Of a DNA stretch of 33,472 bases, positions 1 to 8,491 are shown one piece after another. The first letter of the stretch is position 1. Every line of letters starts with the position of its first letter. Origin of the DNA: Comamonadaceae bacterium (GTDB taxonomy: Bacteria > Pseudomonadota > Gammaproteobacteria > Burkholderiales > Burkholderiaceae_C); assembly GCA_947476465.1 (NCBI GenBank), contig CANJQN010000050.1, forward strand, positions 1 to 33,472, given 5' to 3'. Below the pieces are notes generated by a model, which saw only the letters and a program-made list of their open reading frames with translations, did no database searches and had not been told where the DNA came from. Made by a program: the position numbers and the translations under genes.

Positions 1-286
1 ATCTATGCATGTTGCGGCGGCCTGTGACATGGTTTGGCGACCGGGGTTTTATCCCCTTGACGGCGTCGCCGCAACACCTTTGCCACGCTCCATCTCGCAG
101 GCGCGTGATGACTGTATGTCGCTTTGGCGCAAACCCGCACCAGCCGCGGCTTTGCCGGCCTCGGCTCATACAGTAGTTCGAATCGCACCCCGTTGCAGCT
201 CGCCTTTCCTGTGACGCCAAAACCACTTAGCCCAATCGTGCGAATTTATTCCGGACACCAGTGCGCCTGCGCGGGGATGACGGACT
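1..286. other. Intergenic region, no gene seen
   Basis: No convincing coding region is visible; the short open frames have no recognisable product. Inverted repeats are present: 12-19 with 67-74 (8 bp), 36-41 with 65-70 (6 bp, overlapping and so competing with the first), and a GGGG/CCCC apex between them. Another 8-bp pair is 111-118 with 167-174. An 8-bp inverted repeat at 273-280/287-294 overlaps the stop codon of the next gene and could be a weak end-of-transcript hairpin, but no T-run follows on the minus strand. The segment near 245-285, read on the minus strand, resembles the short GC-rich repeats scattered through many proteobacterial genomes; that is an impression only. Confidence 0.5.
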
Positions 287-1855
287 TCATCCCCCTGCGG
301 CCGTGGCCTTCGCGTCTTGCTGGGGTGCCATGGCCTTGGCGGGTTCGAACTTGGGCACCTGCCGCGCGCCTGAGTTGTAGATGGCGTCGGTGTGGATCTC
401 GGTCAGCTTGGGATCCTCACCCTCTTTGCCAGGATCGATGACGAACTCCACGGTGAACAGGCTGGCGGCCGGCTCGCGCAGCCTGGCGACGCCCTCGTCG
501 GACTTGAGATCCCGAATGGCGGTGAAGGTCTTGGACACCGATCCCCTCACAACCCAACGCCCGTCATCGCGTTGCAGCACGTCCTGAGCATTCATGCTGG
601 CCGATTCCGGGCCGGGGGTCGCGGGGGTGATCGAGTTGTTGAAGACATTCACGATCACCCGGTTCAAGGCGAACTGGCTGACGCAGCAACTGGCGAGCAG
701 GGCGAGTTGGTCCCCCTTCTTGCCGGCCGGGAAGCCGGCACGGAAGTCCTGGGCGAAGGTCTTCGGATCACGCGACAGCGTGCGGCCCGTCACGCTGAAG
801 CTCGCGCGGTCACAGTCCGTCACGACCTGAGCGGCCAGAGAGTACCCCGGGCCGTCCGGCTGGGGCGTCTGGAGGTGGTCCACTCGGGCGCGCATCTCCT
901 CCACGCCTTTCGCAAGATCGGCATGCAATGCGGTCAGGGGTGGGGGCTGGGCCGCTCCAGCCGGCACGGCCCATTGGCTGGAAGTCGTGCTCGCGGTCAA
1001 GGTGAACTTCTCAGGGACGATGGTGGCAATCGAGGTGCCTGCGATGCATGCCTTGCCACCCCTGCTTGCGGTGCCAGACAACAGCGTTCGGGCGAGCGCG
1101 GTCGCCTGGGTCGCATCCGGGTTCATCGCGGCCAGCGAAAGGATCTGCCGCGCCCGTGTCTCGGACATCCCGGGCGCCTCGCGCAGTTGACCGAAAAGTT
1201 CATTGGCCTGCTTGACCGCAGCGGCCAGCTTCGCGCCGCCGAGCTTTGGCCCGAAGATGTCCTGCCCGAGCGTGACCAATGCCAGCAGGTGGCGCAGCTC
1301 GGGGGTGGACGGCATATTGCGAAAGCTGGGCGGACCTGCCGCGTTGGAACTCGCTTGGCTGTTCTTTGCGGCTGGCGTGGCGCCGGTCAGGATGTCGTCG
1401 ATCCCCATCTTCATCGGCGATTCGGGCGCCGCGCGCCGGACCTCGGTGACGGCCATCGCCGAGCCGAACACGCCGATGTTCATCTCCCGCTGGTCGCTCA
1501 GGTTGCGCGCGCTGGCCATCGCCGCACCCGCATCCAGGACTGTGAGCGACCGATCCCCGAGGGCCGGAAAAGTCATTGCGGCGATCTCGTGGCCGTGGTC
1601 CATCGCCAGGGCCGACCTGAAGTGCAGGTTGGTATCGCGCGAGGGCGTGGCCAGCTGTGACTGCGTCTGCGCCGGCTGCCCAGTCAGCGCGCCCAGCAGG
1701 TTGTCCCATCGGCTGGGCGCCGCCTTCGGGGGCAGCAAGCCGACCTGAACCGGTTCGCCGTCACCGCCGGTGACCGTGATTCGCTGCGCCCCCTGCTTGG
1801 GCGTTGCCTGGCCGAGCGCCGCCATGAAGGGCTGGAGTTTGGAGACAGACTGCAC
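287..1855 (-). CDS. Protein of unknown function, 522 residues
   Basis: I do not recognise this protein. It has no signal peptide or membrane segment. The N-terminal half is rich in Ala, Ser, Thr, Pro and Gly. A more ordered segment around residues 180-270 contains amphipathic helices, and a segment around 345-500 looks like an alpha/beta or beta-rich domain with a Cys-Cys pair. Start: GTG at 1855, with an AGGGG ribosome site four to five bases upstream; ATG at 1825 is the alternative. It sits where tolB normally follows tolA, 104 bp after the tolA stop, and a 22-bp stem-loop occupies that gap. The cytoplasmic-looking, low-complexity N-terminus would fit a secreted effector, but no motif supports this and it is only a guess. 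Good codon use and length make it a real gene. Confidence 0.7.
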   Translation of the reverse strand: MQSVSKLQPFMAALGQATPKQGAQRITVTGGDGEPVQVGLLPPKAAPSRWDNLLGALTGQPAQTQSQLATPSRDTNLHFRSALAMDHGHEIAAMTFPALGDRSLTVLDAGAAMASARNLSDQREMNIGVFGSAMAVTEVRRAAPESPMKMGIDDILTGATPAAKNSQASSNAAGPPSFRNMPSTPELRHLLALVTLGQDIFGPKLGGAKLAAAVKQANELFGQLREAPGMSETRARQILSLAAMNPDATQATALARTLLSGTASRGGKACIAGTSIATIVPEKFTLTASTTSSQWAVPAGAAQPPPLTALHADLAKGVEEMRARVDHLQTPQPDGPGYSLAAQVVTDCDRASFSVTGRTLSRDPKTFAQDFRAGFPAGKKGDQLALLASCCVSQFALNRVIVNVFNNSITPATPGPESASMNAQDVLQRDDGRWVVRGSVSKTFTAIRDLKSDEGVARLREPAASLFTVEFVIDPGKEGEDPKLTEIHTDAIYNSGARQVPKFEPAKAMAPQQDAKATAAGG

Positions 1856-1870
1856 GGCATCCCCTGAAGC

Positions 1871-1926
1871 GTTGATTGCTACTCATCCATTAAAGGCTTT
1901 TAACTGATGAGTAGCTTTGAATCAAC
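1871..1926 (-). promoter_or_regulatory. Long stem-loop in the tolA to 522-residue gene gap
   Basis: Arms 1871-1877/1920-1926 (7 bp) and 1878-1887/1906-1915 (10 bp, perfect) are separated on one side only by a 4-nt bulge (1916-1919). Inside, after a 2x2 internal loop, TTAAA pairs with TTTAA around a four-base loop. That gives about 22 base pairs in one hairpin. On the minus strand it ends just before the AGGGG ribosome site of the following gene. No T-run follows, so it is not a standard intrinsic terminator. It could be an operator, an mRNA-stabilising 5' hairpin, or an end structure for the tol transcript. Confidence 0.6.
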
Positions 1927-1959
1927 ACCCGGCGATGCGGGCTGACAAGGGGAAGTACC

Positions 1960-2879
1960 TCAATCGCGCGGACGAAACTCCATCAGCAAGGGGCTGTGGA
2001 CCCTCCCGTCGACGTCGCGCGGCAGGACTTCGGTGCGGTCCAGCGCACGCAGCACGGCGTCGTCCCAGGCCTTCAGGCCGCTGGATTTGGTGATCTTGCG
2101 GCTGGTGATGGTGCCGTCGGGCGCCATGCGCACCTCGACCTCGGTGACCGCGTTCCCCGACACCGGGTCGGTGAACACGATGTTGGGCCGCACGCGGGCG
2201 CGGATGCGCCCGCCGTAGCTGTCCGACGGGCCGGCCGCGCGTTGGGCCGTGCCGGTCGCCGTGCGCGCGCCGGTGGCGCCCGCCAGGCCCTGGATGCGGC
2301 GCATGTTTTCCTCGCGCAGCTGGGCCCGGCGCTTGCTGTCCTGTTCCTCATGCTCGCGTTCGCGCAGGGCCAGTTCGCGCTGTTGCTGCTCTGCGGCACG
2401 CTGCTGCTCGGCCAGTTCGCGCTGTTGCTGCTCTGCGGCACGCTGCTGCTCTGCGGTACGCTGCTGCTCGGCCAGTTCGCGCTTGCGCGCCTCGGCCTTC
2501 GCCAGCTGCTGCTTGCGCTGACGCTCGGCCTCTTCCTGTTGCTGGCGGCGCCGGTCGGCCAGGCGCTTTTTCTCGCGCTCGAGCGCGATGTCGGCTTGCG
2601 AGGGGCCGGCTGGCGCCGGTGGCGGCGGTAGCACCACCGGCGCGGGGGGCGGCGGCGGTGGTGCTTCCACCGGCTTGGGCGCGGCCTCCTGCACGGTCGG
2701 CATCCACAACTCGGCGGCGGCCGACAGCACCTTCGGGTCTTCCCGCCAGTTCACACCCCAGGTCAGCGCGCCGATCAGCAGCACATGCACCACCACCGCC
2801 GCGGCCACCGCGCGCCAGCGCCCGGGTGGGGGCGGTGGTGCATAGCGGTCGGCGGGTCCGGACACGGCGAGCAATTCCA

Positions 2880-2880
<1 letters not shown>
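1960..2880 (-). CDS. tolA: Cell envelope integrity protein TolA
   Basis: TolA spans the periplasm and links the TolQ-TolR proton-driven motor to TolB and Pal at the outer membrane, for envelope constriction and stability. The 306-residue product shows one membrane segment at about residues 23-43, a proline-rich stretch at about 55-85, a long Gln/Glu/Ala/Arg-rich coiled coil at about 88-195, and a C-terminal TonB/TolA-like domain at about 220-306. The coiled coil contains a 14-residue tandem repeat. The ATG at 2880 is preferred over TTG at 2883 because it overlaps the tolR stop as TGATG. It is the last tol gene here; tolB and pal do not follow. Confidence 0.93.
2371..2454 (-). repeat. 42-bp tandem repeat inside tolA
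   Basis: Two copies, 2371-2412 and 2413-2454, differ at one base. They encode two 14-residue Glu/Gln/Ala/Arg units of the TolA coiled coil, and a degenerate partial copy follows. The unit keeps the frame, so copy-number change would alter the length of the periplasmic helix without breaking the protein. Confidence 0.85.
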
Positions 2881-3308
<428 letters not shown>

Positions 3309-3311
3309 GGC

Positions 3312-4028
3312 TCAGCGGGCCATGGCGGCGGGGGCTGCGACCGGCGTCGCCGCCGCGGCGCTGGCGGTGCGTTGCAGGATGTTGGAGAACTCTTCGATGA
3401 AGGTCTCCAGCTTCATCGCCACGCGGTCGATGTCGCGGGCGAAGCGGTTGTAGGCGACCACCGCCGGAATGGCGGCGAACAGGCCCAGCGCGGTGGCGAC
3501 CAACGCCTCGGCAATGCCAGGCGCGACGGTGGCCAGTGTCACCACCTGCAGGGCGGCCAGGCCGGTGAAGGCGTGCATGATGCCCCACACCGTTCCGAAC
3601 AGGCCCACATAGGGCGACACCGAGCCGACCGAGGCCAGGAAGGACAGATGGCTTTCGACCACGTCCACCTCGCGCTGCAGGCTGGCGCGCATGGCGCGGC
3701 GCGCACCGTCGAGCAAGGTGGCGCTGTCCACGACACGGCCGGCGCGCAACTTCTGGAACTCGCGCATGCCCGAGGCAAAGATGCGCTCCATGGGGCCGCT
3801 GTCCTTGGGCTTTTGCGCGGCGTTGGCGAACAGCTCGTTGAGGCTGGTGCCGGACCAGAAGTCGCGCTCGAACTCGTCGTTGAGCGAACGCACGCGCTTG
3901 ATGCTGATCAGCTTTTGGAAGATGGCCGCCCAACTGGCAATGGACACGGCCCCGAGCAGGGCCATGACGGCTTGCACGATCCAGCTGGCGCCGAGGACCA
4001 GCTGGACGATGGACATGTCTTGATTCAT
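3312..4028 (-). CDS. tolQ: Tol motor protein TolQ (MotA/ExbB family)
   Basis: TolQ is the proton-channel subunit that works with TolR to drive TolA. The 238-residue product has the family layout: one membrane segment near residues 12-35, a cytoplasmic region at about 40-130, and two more membrane segments at about 140-162 and 170-200. The conserved GLFGTVWGIMHAF stretch lies in the second. The ATG at 4028 overlaps the ybgC stop (ATGA), indicating translational coupling. The length is normal for the family. Confidence 0.95.
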   Translation of the reverse strand: MNQDMSIVQLVLGASWIVQAVMALLGAVSIASWAAIFQKLISIKRVRSLNDEFERDFWSGTSLNELFANAAQKPKDSGPMERIFASGMREFQKLRAGRVVDSATLLDGARRAMRASLQREVDVVESHLSFLASVGSVSPYVGLFGTVWGIMHAFTGLAALQVVTLATVAPGIAEALVATALGLFAAIPAVVAYNRFARDIDRVAMKLETFIEEFSNILQRTASAAAATPVAAPAAMAR

Positions 4029-4429
4029 GGGTGATTGAGCGCTTCGAGAACGATGTGGGGGATTCTGGCAGGCCGCAGTGTCGCATGGTCGACCCAGCCG
4101 ATGCGGATGCTGCCCTCGGCCAGCAATTGCGCGCCGTGGCGCAGCCGCGCCTGCTGGGCAATGGTCATCGAGGCCCGGCCACTGGCTTGGAGCCGGACGG
4201 TGACGATCAGTTCATCGTCCAACCGGGCCGGGTGCAGATACCGCACGGTGGTCTCGCTGACCACAAAGATACCACCGGTGTCCTCGCGCAGGTGGCTCTG
4301 CTGCAGGCCCAGGGAGCGCAGCCACTCGGTGCGGGCCCGCTCGAAGAACTTGAGGTAGTTGGCGTAGAACACGATGCCGCCGGCATCGGTGTCCTCCCAG
4401 TAGACGCGTACGGGAAACTCGAAGCTCAT
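4025..4429 (-). CDS. ybgC: Tol-Pal system acyl-CoA thioesterase YbgC
   Basis: A hot-dog-fold thioesterase of the 4-hydroxybenzoyl-CoA thioesterase family, which hydrolyses short acyl-CoA esters and is the usual first gene of tol-pal operons. The 134-residue product carries the family signature near its start: E12-D13-T-D15, then Gly-Gly and the YANYLKFFERAR segment; D15 is the expected catalytic Asp. The start chosen is ATG 4429, seven bases past the aminotransferase stop and matching the family N-terminus. An upstream extension to 4462 is open but overlaps the preceding gene. The stop overlaps tolQ. Confidence 0.93.
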   Translation of the reverse strand: MSFEFPVRVYWEDTDAGGIVFYANYLKFFERARTEWLRSLGLQQSHLREDTGGIFVVSETTVRYLHPARLDDELIVTVRLQASGRASMTIAQQARLRHGAQLLAEGSIRIGWVDHATLRPARIPHIVLEALNHP

Positions 4430-4436
4430 GTGACTT

Positions 4437-5636
4437 TCACGCGAAAGTGGCCCGCAGTTCACGAAGGCGCTCCACCGATTCGGCCAGCTGGTCCATGGCG
4501 CTGGCGGTCGAGAAACGAATGTAAGCCTGGGTGTCGGCGTTGCCGAAATCGCGCCCCGGGGTCACCGCGACATGCACCTTGCGCATCAGCTCGAAGGCCA
4601 GCTCCCAGCTGCCGGGCACATTCAGGCCCTGGCACCAGCGGCTGCAGTCGGCCCAGACATAGAAGGCGCCGTCGGGCACCACGGGCACGTGCAGGTCGAG
4701 CGCCCGCAGTTGCGGAATGAACCAGTCACGCCGGGCCTTGAACTGCGCGCGCCGGCGCTCGTATTCGGCCAGGCTGTCGTCTTCGAAGCAGGCCAGGGCA
4801 GCGTGCTGGGCAATGGTGCTGGGGCAGATGAACAGGTTTTGCGCCAGGCGCTCGAGCACCGGCACCAGCGCCAGCGGCGCCACCATCCAGCCCAGGCGCC
4901 AGCCGGTCATGCTGAAGTACTTGGAAAAGCTGTTGATGCTGATGACATCGTCGCCCAGCGCCAGCCCGGTATGGCCGAAGGCCTCGTCGTGGCTCAGGCC
5001 CAGGTAGATCTCATCGAGCAGGGTGATGCCGCCGCGCTCGCGCACGATGGCATGGATGCGGGCCAGCTCGTCGGGTGCGATCGAGGTGCCGGTGGGGTTG
5101 GAGGGCGACGCCAGCAGCACGCCGCGGGTGCGCGGGCCCCAGTTCGCCCGCACCTTGTCGGCGCTCAGCTGGAAGCGCTCGGCCGCCGTGGTGGGCAGCA
5201 GCACCGCCGTGCCTTCGGCGGCGCTGACGAAGTGCCGGTTGCAAGGGTAGCTGGGGTCGGGCATGAGGATCTCGTCGCCCACGTCGACCAGCGCCAGGCA
5301 GGCCAGCTGCAGGGCGGCCGAGGCGCCGGCGGTGACCACGATGCGCGACGCGGGCACCTCGACACCGAAGCGCGTGGCATACCAGCCGCTGATGCGCTCG
5401 CGCAGCGCCCACAGGCCAAGTGCCTCGGTGTACTGCGTGGCGCCATCGCGCAGGGCGCGCTCGGCGGCCTGCCGCACCAAGGGCGGCGCGGTGAAATCGG
5501 GCTCGCCGATGTTGAGGAACACCATCGGCCGGTCGCCGCCGCGGCTTTCCTGCGCGATGGCGGCGGCCGCCTTGGCGACCTCCAGCACGTAGAAAGGCTC
5601 GATGCGCTCGGCCCGGCGGCTGATGCGTAGAGTCAT
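4437..5636 (-). CDS. Class I/II PLP-dependent aminotransferase
   Basis: A fold-type I aminotransferase of 399 residues, in the cytoplasm. Visible features are N180 in the SPSNPTGT motif, D208 with Y211 in the LDEIYL motif, the PLP-binding lysine K239 in the NSFSKYFSMTGWRLGW motif, and R247 nearby. This is the pattern of aspartate/alanine-type aminotransferases. The exact substrate cannot be read from sequence. The gene lies 24 bp after nusB and 7 bp before ybgC, a conserved position in Burkholderiales. Start ATG 5636 is preceded by a G-run that can serve as ribosome site. Confidence 0.88.
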   Translation of the reverse strand: MTLRISRRAERIEPFYVLEVAKAAAAIAQESRGGDRPMVFLNIGEPDFTAPPLVRQAAERALRDGATQYTEALGLWALRERISGWYATRFGVEVPASRIVVTAGASAALQLACLALVDVGDEILMPDPSYPCNRHFVSAAEGTAVLLPTTAAERFQLSADKVRANWGPRTRGVLLASPSNPTGTSIAPDELARIHAIVRERGGITLLDEIYLGLSHDEAFGHTGLALGDDVISINSFSKYFSMTGWRLGWMVAPLALVPVLERLAQNLFICPSTIAQHAALACFEDDSLAEYERRRAQFKARRDWFIPQLRALDLHVPVVPDGAFYVWADCSRWCQGLNVPGSWELAFELMRKVHVAVTPGRDFGNADTQAYIRFSTASAMDQLAESVERLRELRATFA

Positions 5637-5660
5637 GAAGCCCCCACGTTCGGCACTTCG

Positions 5661-6191
5661 CTAGCGCGTCTTGCCGGCCGCGCGGTCGGTCTCGACCTCA
5701 AGCGGTCGCAGCTGCGGCGCCAGGCCGTTGAGAACAGCGTTGACGTACTTGTGGCCGTCGGTGCCGCCAAACTCCTTGGCCAGCTCGATGCACTCGTTGA
5801 GCACCACGCGCCAGGGCACGTCGGTGGCGTGGCGGAACTCCCAGACGCCGATCCACATGACGGCGTGCTCGATCGGCGAGATCTCGGCCAGCTTGCGATC
5901 GAGCAGCGGCGTGATCAAGGCGTCGAGCTCGGCGGCTTCGGTGATGGTGCCGTGCAGCAGCGCGTCGTAATGCACCGAGTCGGCCTTGTGAAAACCAGAC
6001 AGGTCGCGCGTGAACTGGTCGATGTCGGTCGCCTCATTGCGCCCGACAATGTGCTGGTAGAGCGCCTGCAAGGCGAACTCGCGCGCGCGGGTGCGGGCCG
6101 ACTTGGCCGAGGCCTTGCGGGCGCCGGTGCGGGTGACGCCACGGGCGGGTTTGGGCGCAGGCGCGCCGGTGGCGGTCGGCTCGTCATTCAT
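5661..6191 (-). CDS. nusB: Transcription antitermination factor NusB
   Basis: NusB binds boxA RNA with NusE/S10 and promotes antitermination, mainly in rRNA operons. The 176-residue product has a basic, Ala/Pro-rich N-terminal extension of about 30 residues and then the all-helical NusB domain, with the AREFALQALYQ start and the C-terminal stretch around VNAVLNGLA. The ATG at 6191 overlaps the ribH stop (ATGA). The ribH-nusB pairing is widespread in proteobacteria, so it is co-transcribed with the riboflavin genes. Confidence 0.95.
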   Translation of the reverse strand: MNDEPTATGAPAPKPARGVTRTGARKASAKSARTRAREFALQALYQHIVGRNEATDIDQFTRDLSGFHKADSVHYDALLHGTITEAAELDALITPLLDRKLAEISPIEHAVMWIGVWEFRHATDVPWRVVLNECIELAKEFGGTDGHKYVNAVLNGLAPQLRPLEVETDRAAGKTR

Positions 6192-6652
6192 CCGAGCTGT
6201 CTCACAAGGCGAGCCATCTCGACCACCACGCGGGCGGCTTCCACGCCCTTGTCGGTCTGGCGGGCCAGCGCCTGGCCCAGGGTATCGGTGGTGAGGATGA
6301 CGTTGGCGATCGGCAGCTTGAAGTCAAGCCCGACCCGCGTGATGCCGGCGGCCGATTCGTTGGCCACCAGCTCGAAGTGGTACGTCTCGCCGCGGATCAC
6401 GCAGCCCAGCGCCACCAGCGCGTCCAAGCGGCCCTTGTCGGCCATGGCTTGAAGCGCCAGCGGGATCTCCAGCGCGCCGGGCACGAACACGTGGGTGATG
6501 TCGCCGGGCTTGACGCCCAGGGATTGCAACTCGCCGATGCAGGCGTCGGCCAGCGCGTTGGTGATGCTCTCGTTGAAGCGGGCCTGGACAATGCCTATGC
6601 GCAAGCCGCTTGCGTCGAGGTTCTCGGGCTTGCCTTGTTCAGCACCAAACAT
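6188..6652 (-). CDS. ribH: 6,7-dimethyl-8-ribityllumazine synthase
   Basis: RibH condenses 3,4-dihydroxy-2-butanone 4-phosphate with 5-amino-6-ribitylaminouracil to give lumazine, the penultimate riboflavin step. The 154-residue product matches the family length. It shows ARFNESI at residues 24-30, VPGALEIP at 58-64, and the catalytic histidine H92 in RGETYHFE. It starts 29 bp after ribBX and overlaps nusB. The start ATG 6652 has only a weak purine stretch upstream. Confidence 0.95.
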   Translation of the reverse strand: MFGAEQGKPENLDASGLRIGIVQARFNESITNALADACIGELQSLGVKPGDITHVFVPGALEIPLALQAMADKGRLDALVALGCVIRGETYHFELVANESAAGITRVGLDFKLPIANVILTTDTLGQALARQTDKGVEAARVVVEMARLVRQLG

Positions 6653-6681
6653 GTGGGGATCTTTCTTCTGTACTCAAAATT

Positions 6682-7812
6682 TCACGACGCGGCCAGGTAG
6701 CCGGTGACTTCAAGGCCGTAGCCGGCCATGCTGGGCAGGCGCCTGGGCGTGCCCAGCAGTTGCATGCGTTGCACGCCGCATTCGCGCAGGATCTGGGCGC
6801 CGATGCCGTAAGTGCGAAGGTCCATCCGGCCGCGCTGGGGGGCCTGGGCGGCCCGGGCCGTGCCCTGGAACTGTTCGAGCAATTGGCCGGCCGATTCGCC
6901 GGCATTGAGCAGCACCACCACGCCGCGGCCTTCGTGGGCGATGCGGGCCAGGCTGGCGTCCAGCGGCCACGAGTGCATGGCGCGGCCGGGCTCCAACAGG
7001 TCAAGCACTGAGAGCGGCTCGTGCACCCGCGCGGTCACCACGTCTTCGGGCTTCCATTGGCCCATCACCAGCGCCAGGTGCAGGCCCTGGCTGGGCTTGT
7101 CCTTCCAGGCGTGAGCGGTGAACAGACCGTGCGCGGTCTCCATGGGGCGAGAGCCGATCTTCTCGACCAGGCTTTCGTTGCGGCTGCGGTATTCGATCAG
7201 GTCGGCGATGGTGCCGATCTTCAGGCCGTGTTCCGCGGCGAAGATCTGAAGGTCGGGCAGCCGGGCCATGGTGCCGTCGTCCTTCATGATCTCGCAGATG
7301 ACGGCGCTGGGCGACAGGCCGGCCATCGCGGACAGGTCGCAGCCGGCTTCGGTATGGCCGGCGCGCATCAGCACGCCGCCATCGACCGCCTGCAGCGGAA
7401 AGATGTGGCCGGGCTGCACCAGGTCTTCGGCCCGGGCGTCGGCGCGCACGGCAGCCTGCACCGTGCGGGCGCGGTCGGCGGCGCTGATGCCGGTGGTGAC
7501 GCCCTCGGCCGCCTCGATCGAGGCGGTGAAGGCCGTGGAATGCTTGGCGCCGTTGCGCGTGACCATGGGCGGCAGGCGCAGGCGCTCGCAGCGCTCGCGG
7601 GTGAGGGTCAGGCAGATCAAACCACGGCCGAAGCGGGCCATGAAGTTGATGGCATCGGGCGTGACATGGTCGGCCGCCAGCACCAGGTCGCCCTCGTTCT
7701 CGCGGTCTTCTTCGTCGACCAGGATGACCATGCGGCCGGCGCGCATGTCGGCCACGATCTCGTCGACCGACGAGATGGCCACGGGTTTGAGGGGGGAGGC
7801 GAGGGCGTTCAT
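6682..7812 (-). CDS. ribB: 3,4-dihydroxy-2-butanone 4-phosphate synthase with degenerate GTP cyclohydrolase II-like domain (RibBX type)
   Basis: The N-terminal domain (residues 1 to about 210) makes 3,4-dihydroxy-2-butanone 4-phosphate from ribulose 5-phosphate. It has the acidic metal-binding motif EEDRENEGD at 34-42 and the conserved H136 and H153 segments. The C-terminal part (about 215-376) is related to GTP cyclohydrolase II, but the three zinc cysteines of the GLRCDCGFQ region and the RQEGRGIGL segment are absent, so cyclohydrolase activity is unlikely. This matches the ribBX variant known in Proteobacteria, and a separate ribA would be needed elsewhere. Automatic annotation usually labels it bifunctional RibBA. 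The ATG at 7812 overlaps the ribE stop (ATGA); an upstream open frame to 8073 only shadows ribE. Confidence 0.93.
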   Translation of the reverse strand: MNALASPLKPVAISSVDEIVADMRAGRMVILVDEEDRENEGDLVLAADHVTPDAINFMARFGRGLICLTLTRERCERLRLPPMVTRNGAKHSTAFTASIEAAEGVTTGISAADRARTVQAAVRADARAEDLVQPGHIFPLQAVDGGVLMRAGHTEAGCDLSAMAGLSPSAVICEIMKDDGTMARLPDLQIFAAEHGLKIGTIADLIEYRSRNESLVEKIGSRPMETAHGLFTAHAWKDKPSQGLHLALVMGQWKPEDVVTARVHEPLSVLDLLEPGRAMHSWPLDASLARIAHEGRGVVVLLNAGESAGQLLEQFQGTARAAQAPQRGRMDLRTYGIGAQILRECGVQRMQLLGTPRRLPSMAGYGLEVTGYLAAS

Positions 7813-8450
7813 GGGGCTTCTTTCGTCGACGCGCCAGCGCCGAGCATGCGCTCGACGTAGCGGGCGATGAGGTCGATTTCGAGGTTGACGGTGACACCGG
7901 CGGACAGCGCGTGCAAGGCGGTGTTTTCCACGGTGTGCGGGATGAGGTTGATGCTGACCTCGCAGCCATCGGGCGCATCGCGCACGGCGTTGACCGTCAG
8001 GCTCACGCCATTGACCGTGATCGAGCCCTTGTAGGCCAGGTACTTGGCCAGGTCGGCCGGCGCCATGATGCACAGCTGAAAGCTCTCGCCCACGGGCTCG
8101 AAGCGGCTGACACGGCCGATGCCGTCGACATGGCCCGAGACGATGTGCCCGCCCAGGCGGTCATGCGCGCGCAGGGCTTTTTCCAGGTTGACGGGCGTGC
8201 CGGCCTGGGCCAGGCTCGCGGTGCAGGCCAGGGATTCGGCCGAGATGTCGATGGAAAAGCGCCGCGCCTTCGCGTCGAACCGGGTGACGGTCATGCAGGC
8301 GCCGTTGATGGCGATGCTGTCGCCCAGGCCGACGTCGTCAAGATAGCCGGCGGGGGCCTCGAGGGTGAGACGCTTGCCATGCTGGGAGGAGCTTCCGAGG
8401 TCGTCCGCGGCGGCGATGCGCCCGACGCCGGTAATGATGCCGGTGAACAT
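7809..8450 (-). CDS. ribE: Riboflavin synthase alpha chain
   Basis: This enzyme dismutates two lumazine molecules to riboflavin. The 213-residue product begins with the hallmark MFTGIITGVG and contains two lumazine-binding repeats, roughly 1-97 and 98-195, each with a GxSxxxNG/GVSLTVN-type strand. Start ATG 8450 is set by that N-terminus; an extension to 8495 would overlap ribD without family support. It lies 41 bp after ribD and overlaps ribBX by 4 bp. Confidence 0.95.
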   Translation of the reverse strand: MFTGIITGVGRIAAADDLGSSSQHGKRLTLEAPAGYLDDVGLGDSIAINGACMTVTRFDAKARRFSIDISAESLACTASLAQAGTPVNLEKALRAHDRLGGHIVSGHVDGIGRVSRFEPVGESFQLCIMAPADLAKYLAYKGSITVNGVSLTVNAVRDAPDGCEVSINLIPHTVENTALHALSAGVTVNLEIDLIARYVERMLGAGASTKEAP

Positions 8451-8491
8451 CGCGGTATTTTCGCAGGATTGAAAAAGCGGCCCGGGAAAGC

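Noticed and set aside
170..190. TTCGAATC motif resembling a tRNA T-loop
   Set aside because: Flanking bases do not form a T-stem and no acceptor or anticodon arm can be built.
392..1660. Long plus-strand open frame (422 codons) antisense to the 522-residue gene
   Set aside because: Composition is Arg/Gly/His-rich as expected for a GC-rich shadow frame, with no recognisable motif; the opposite strand has the better start and ribosome site.
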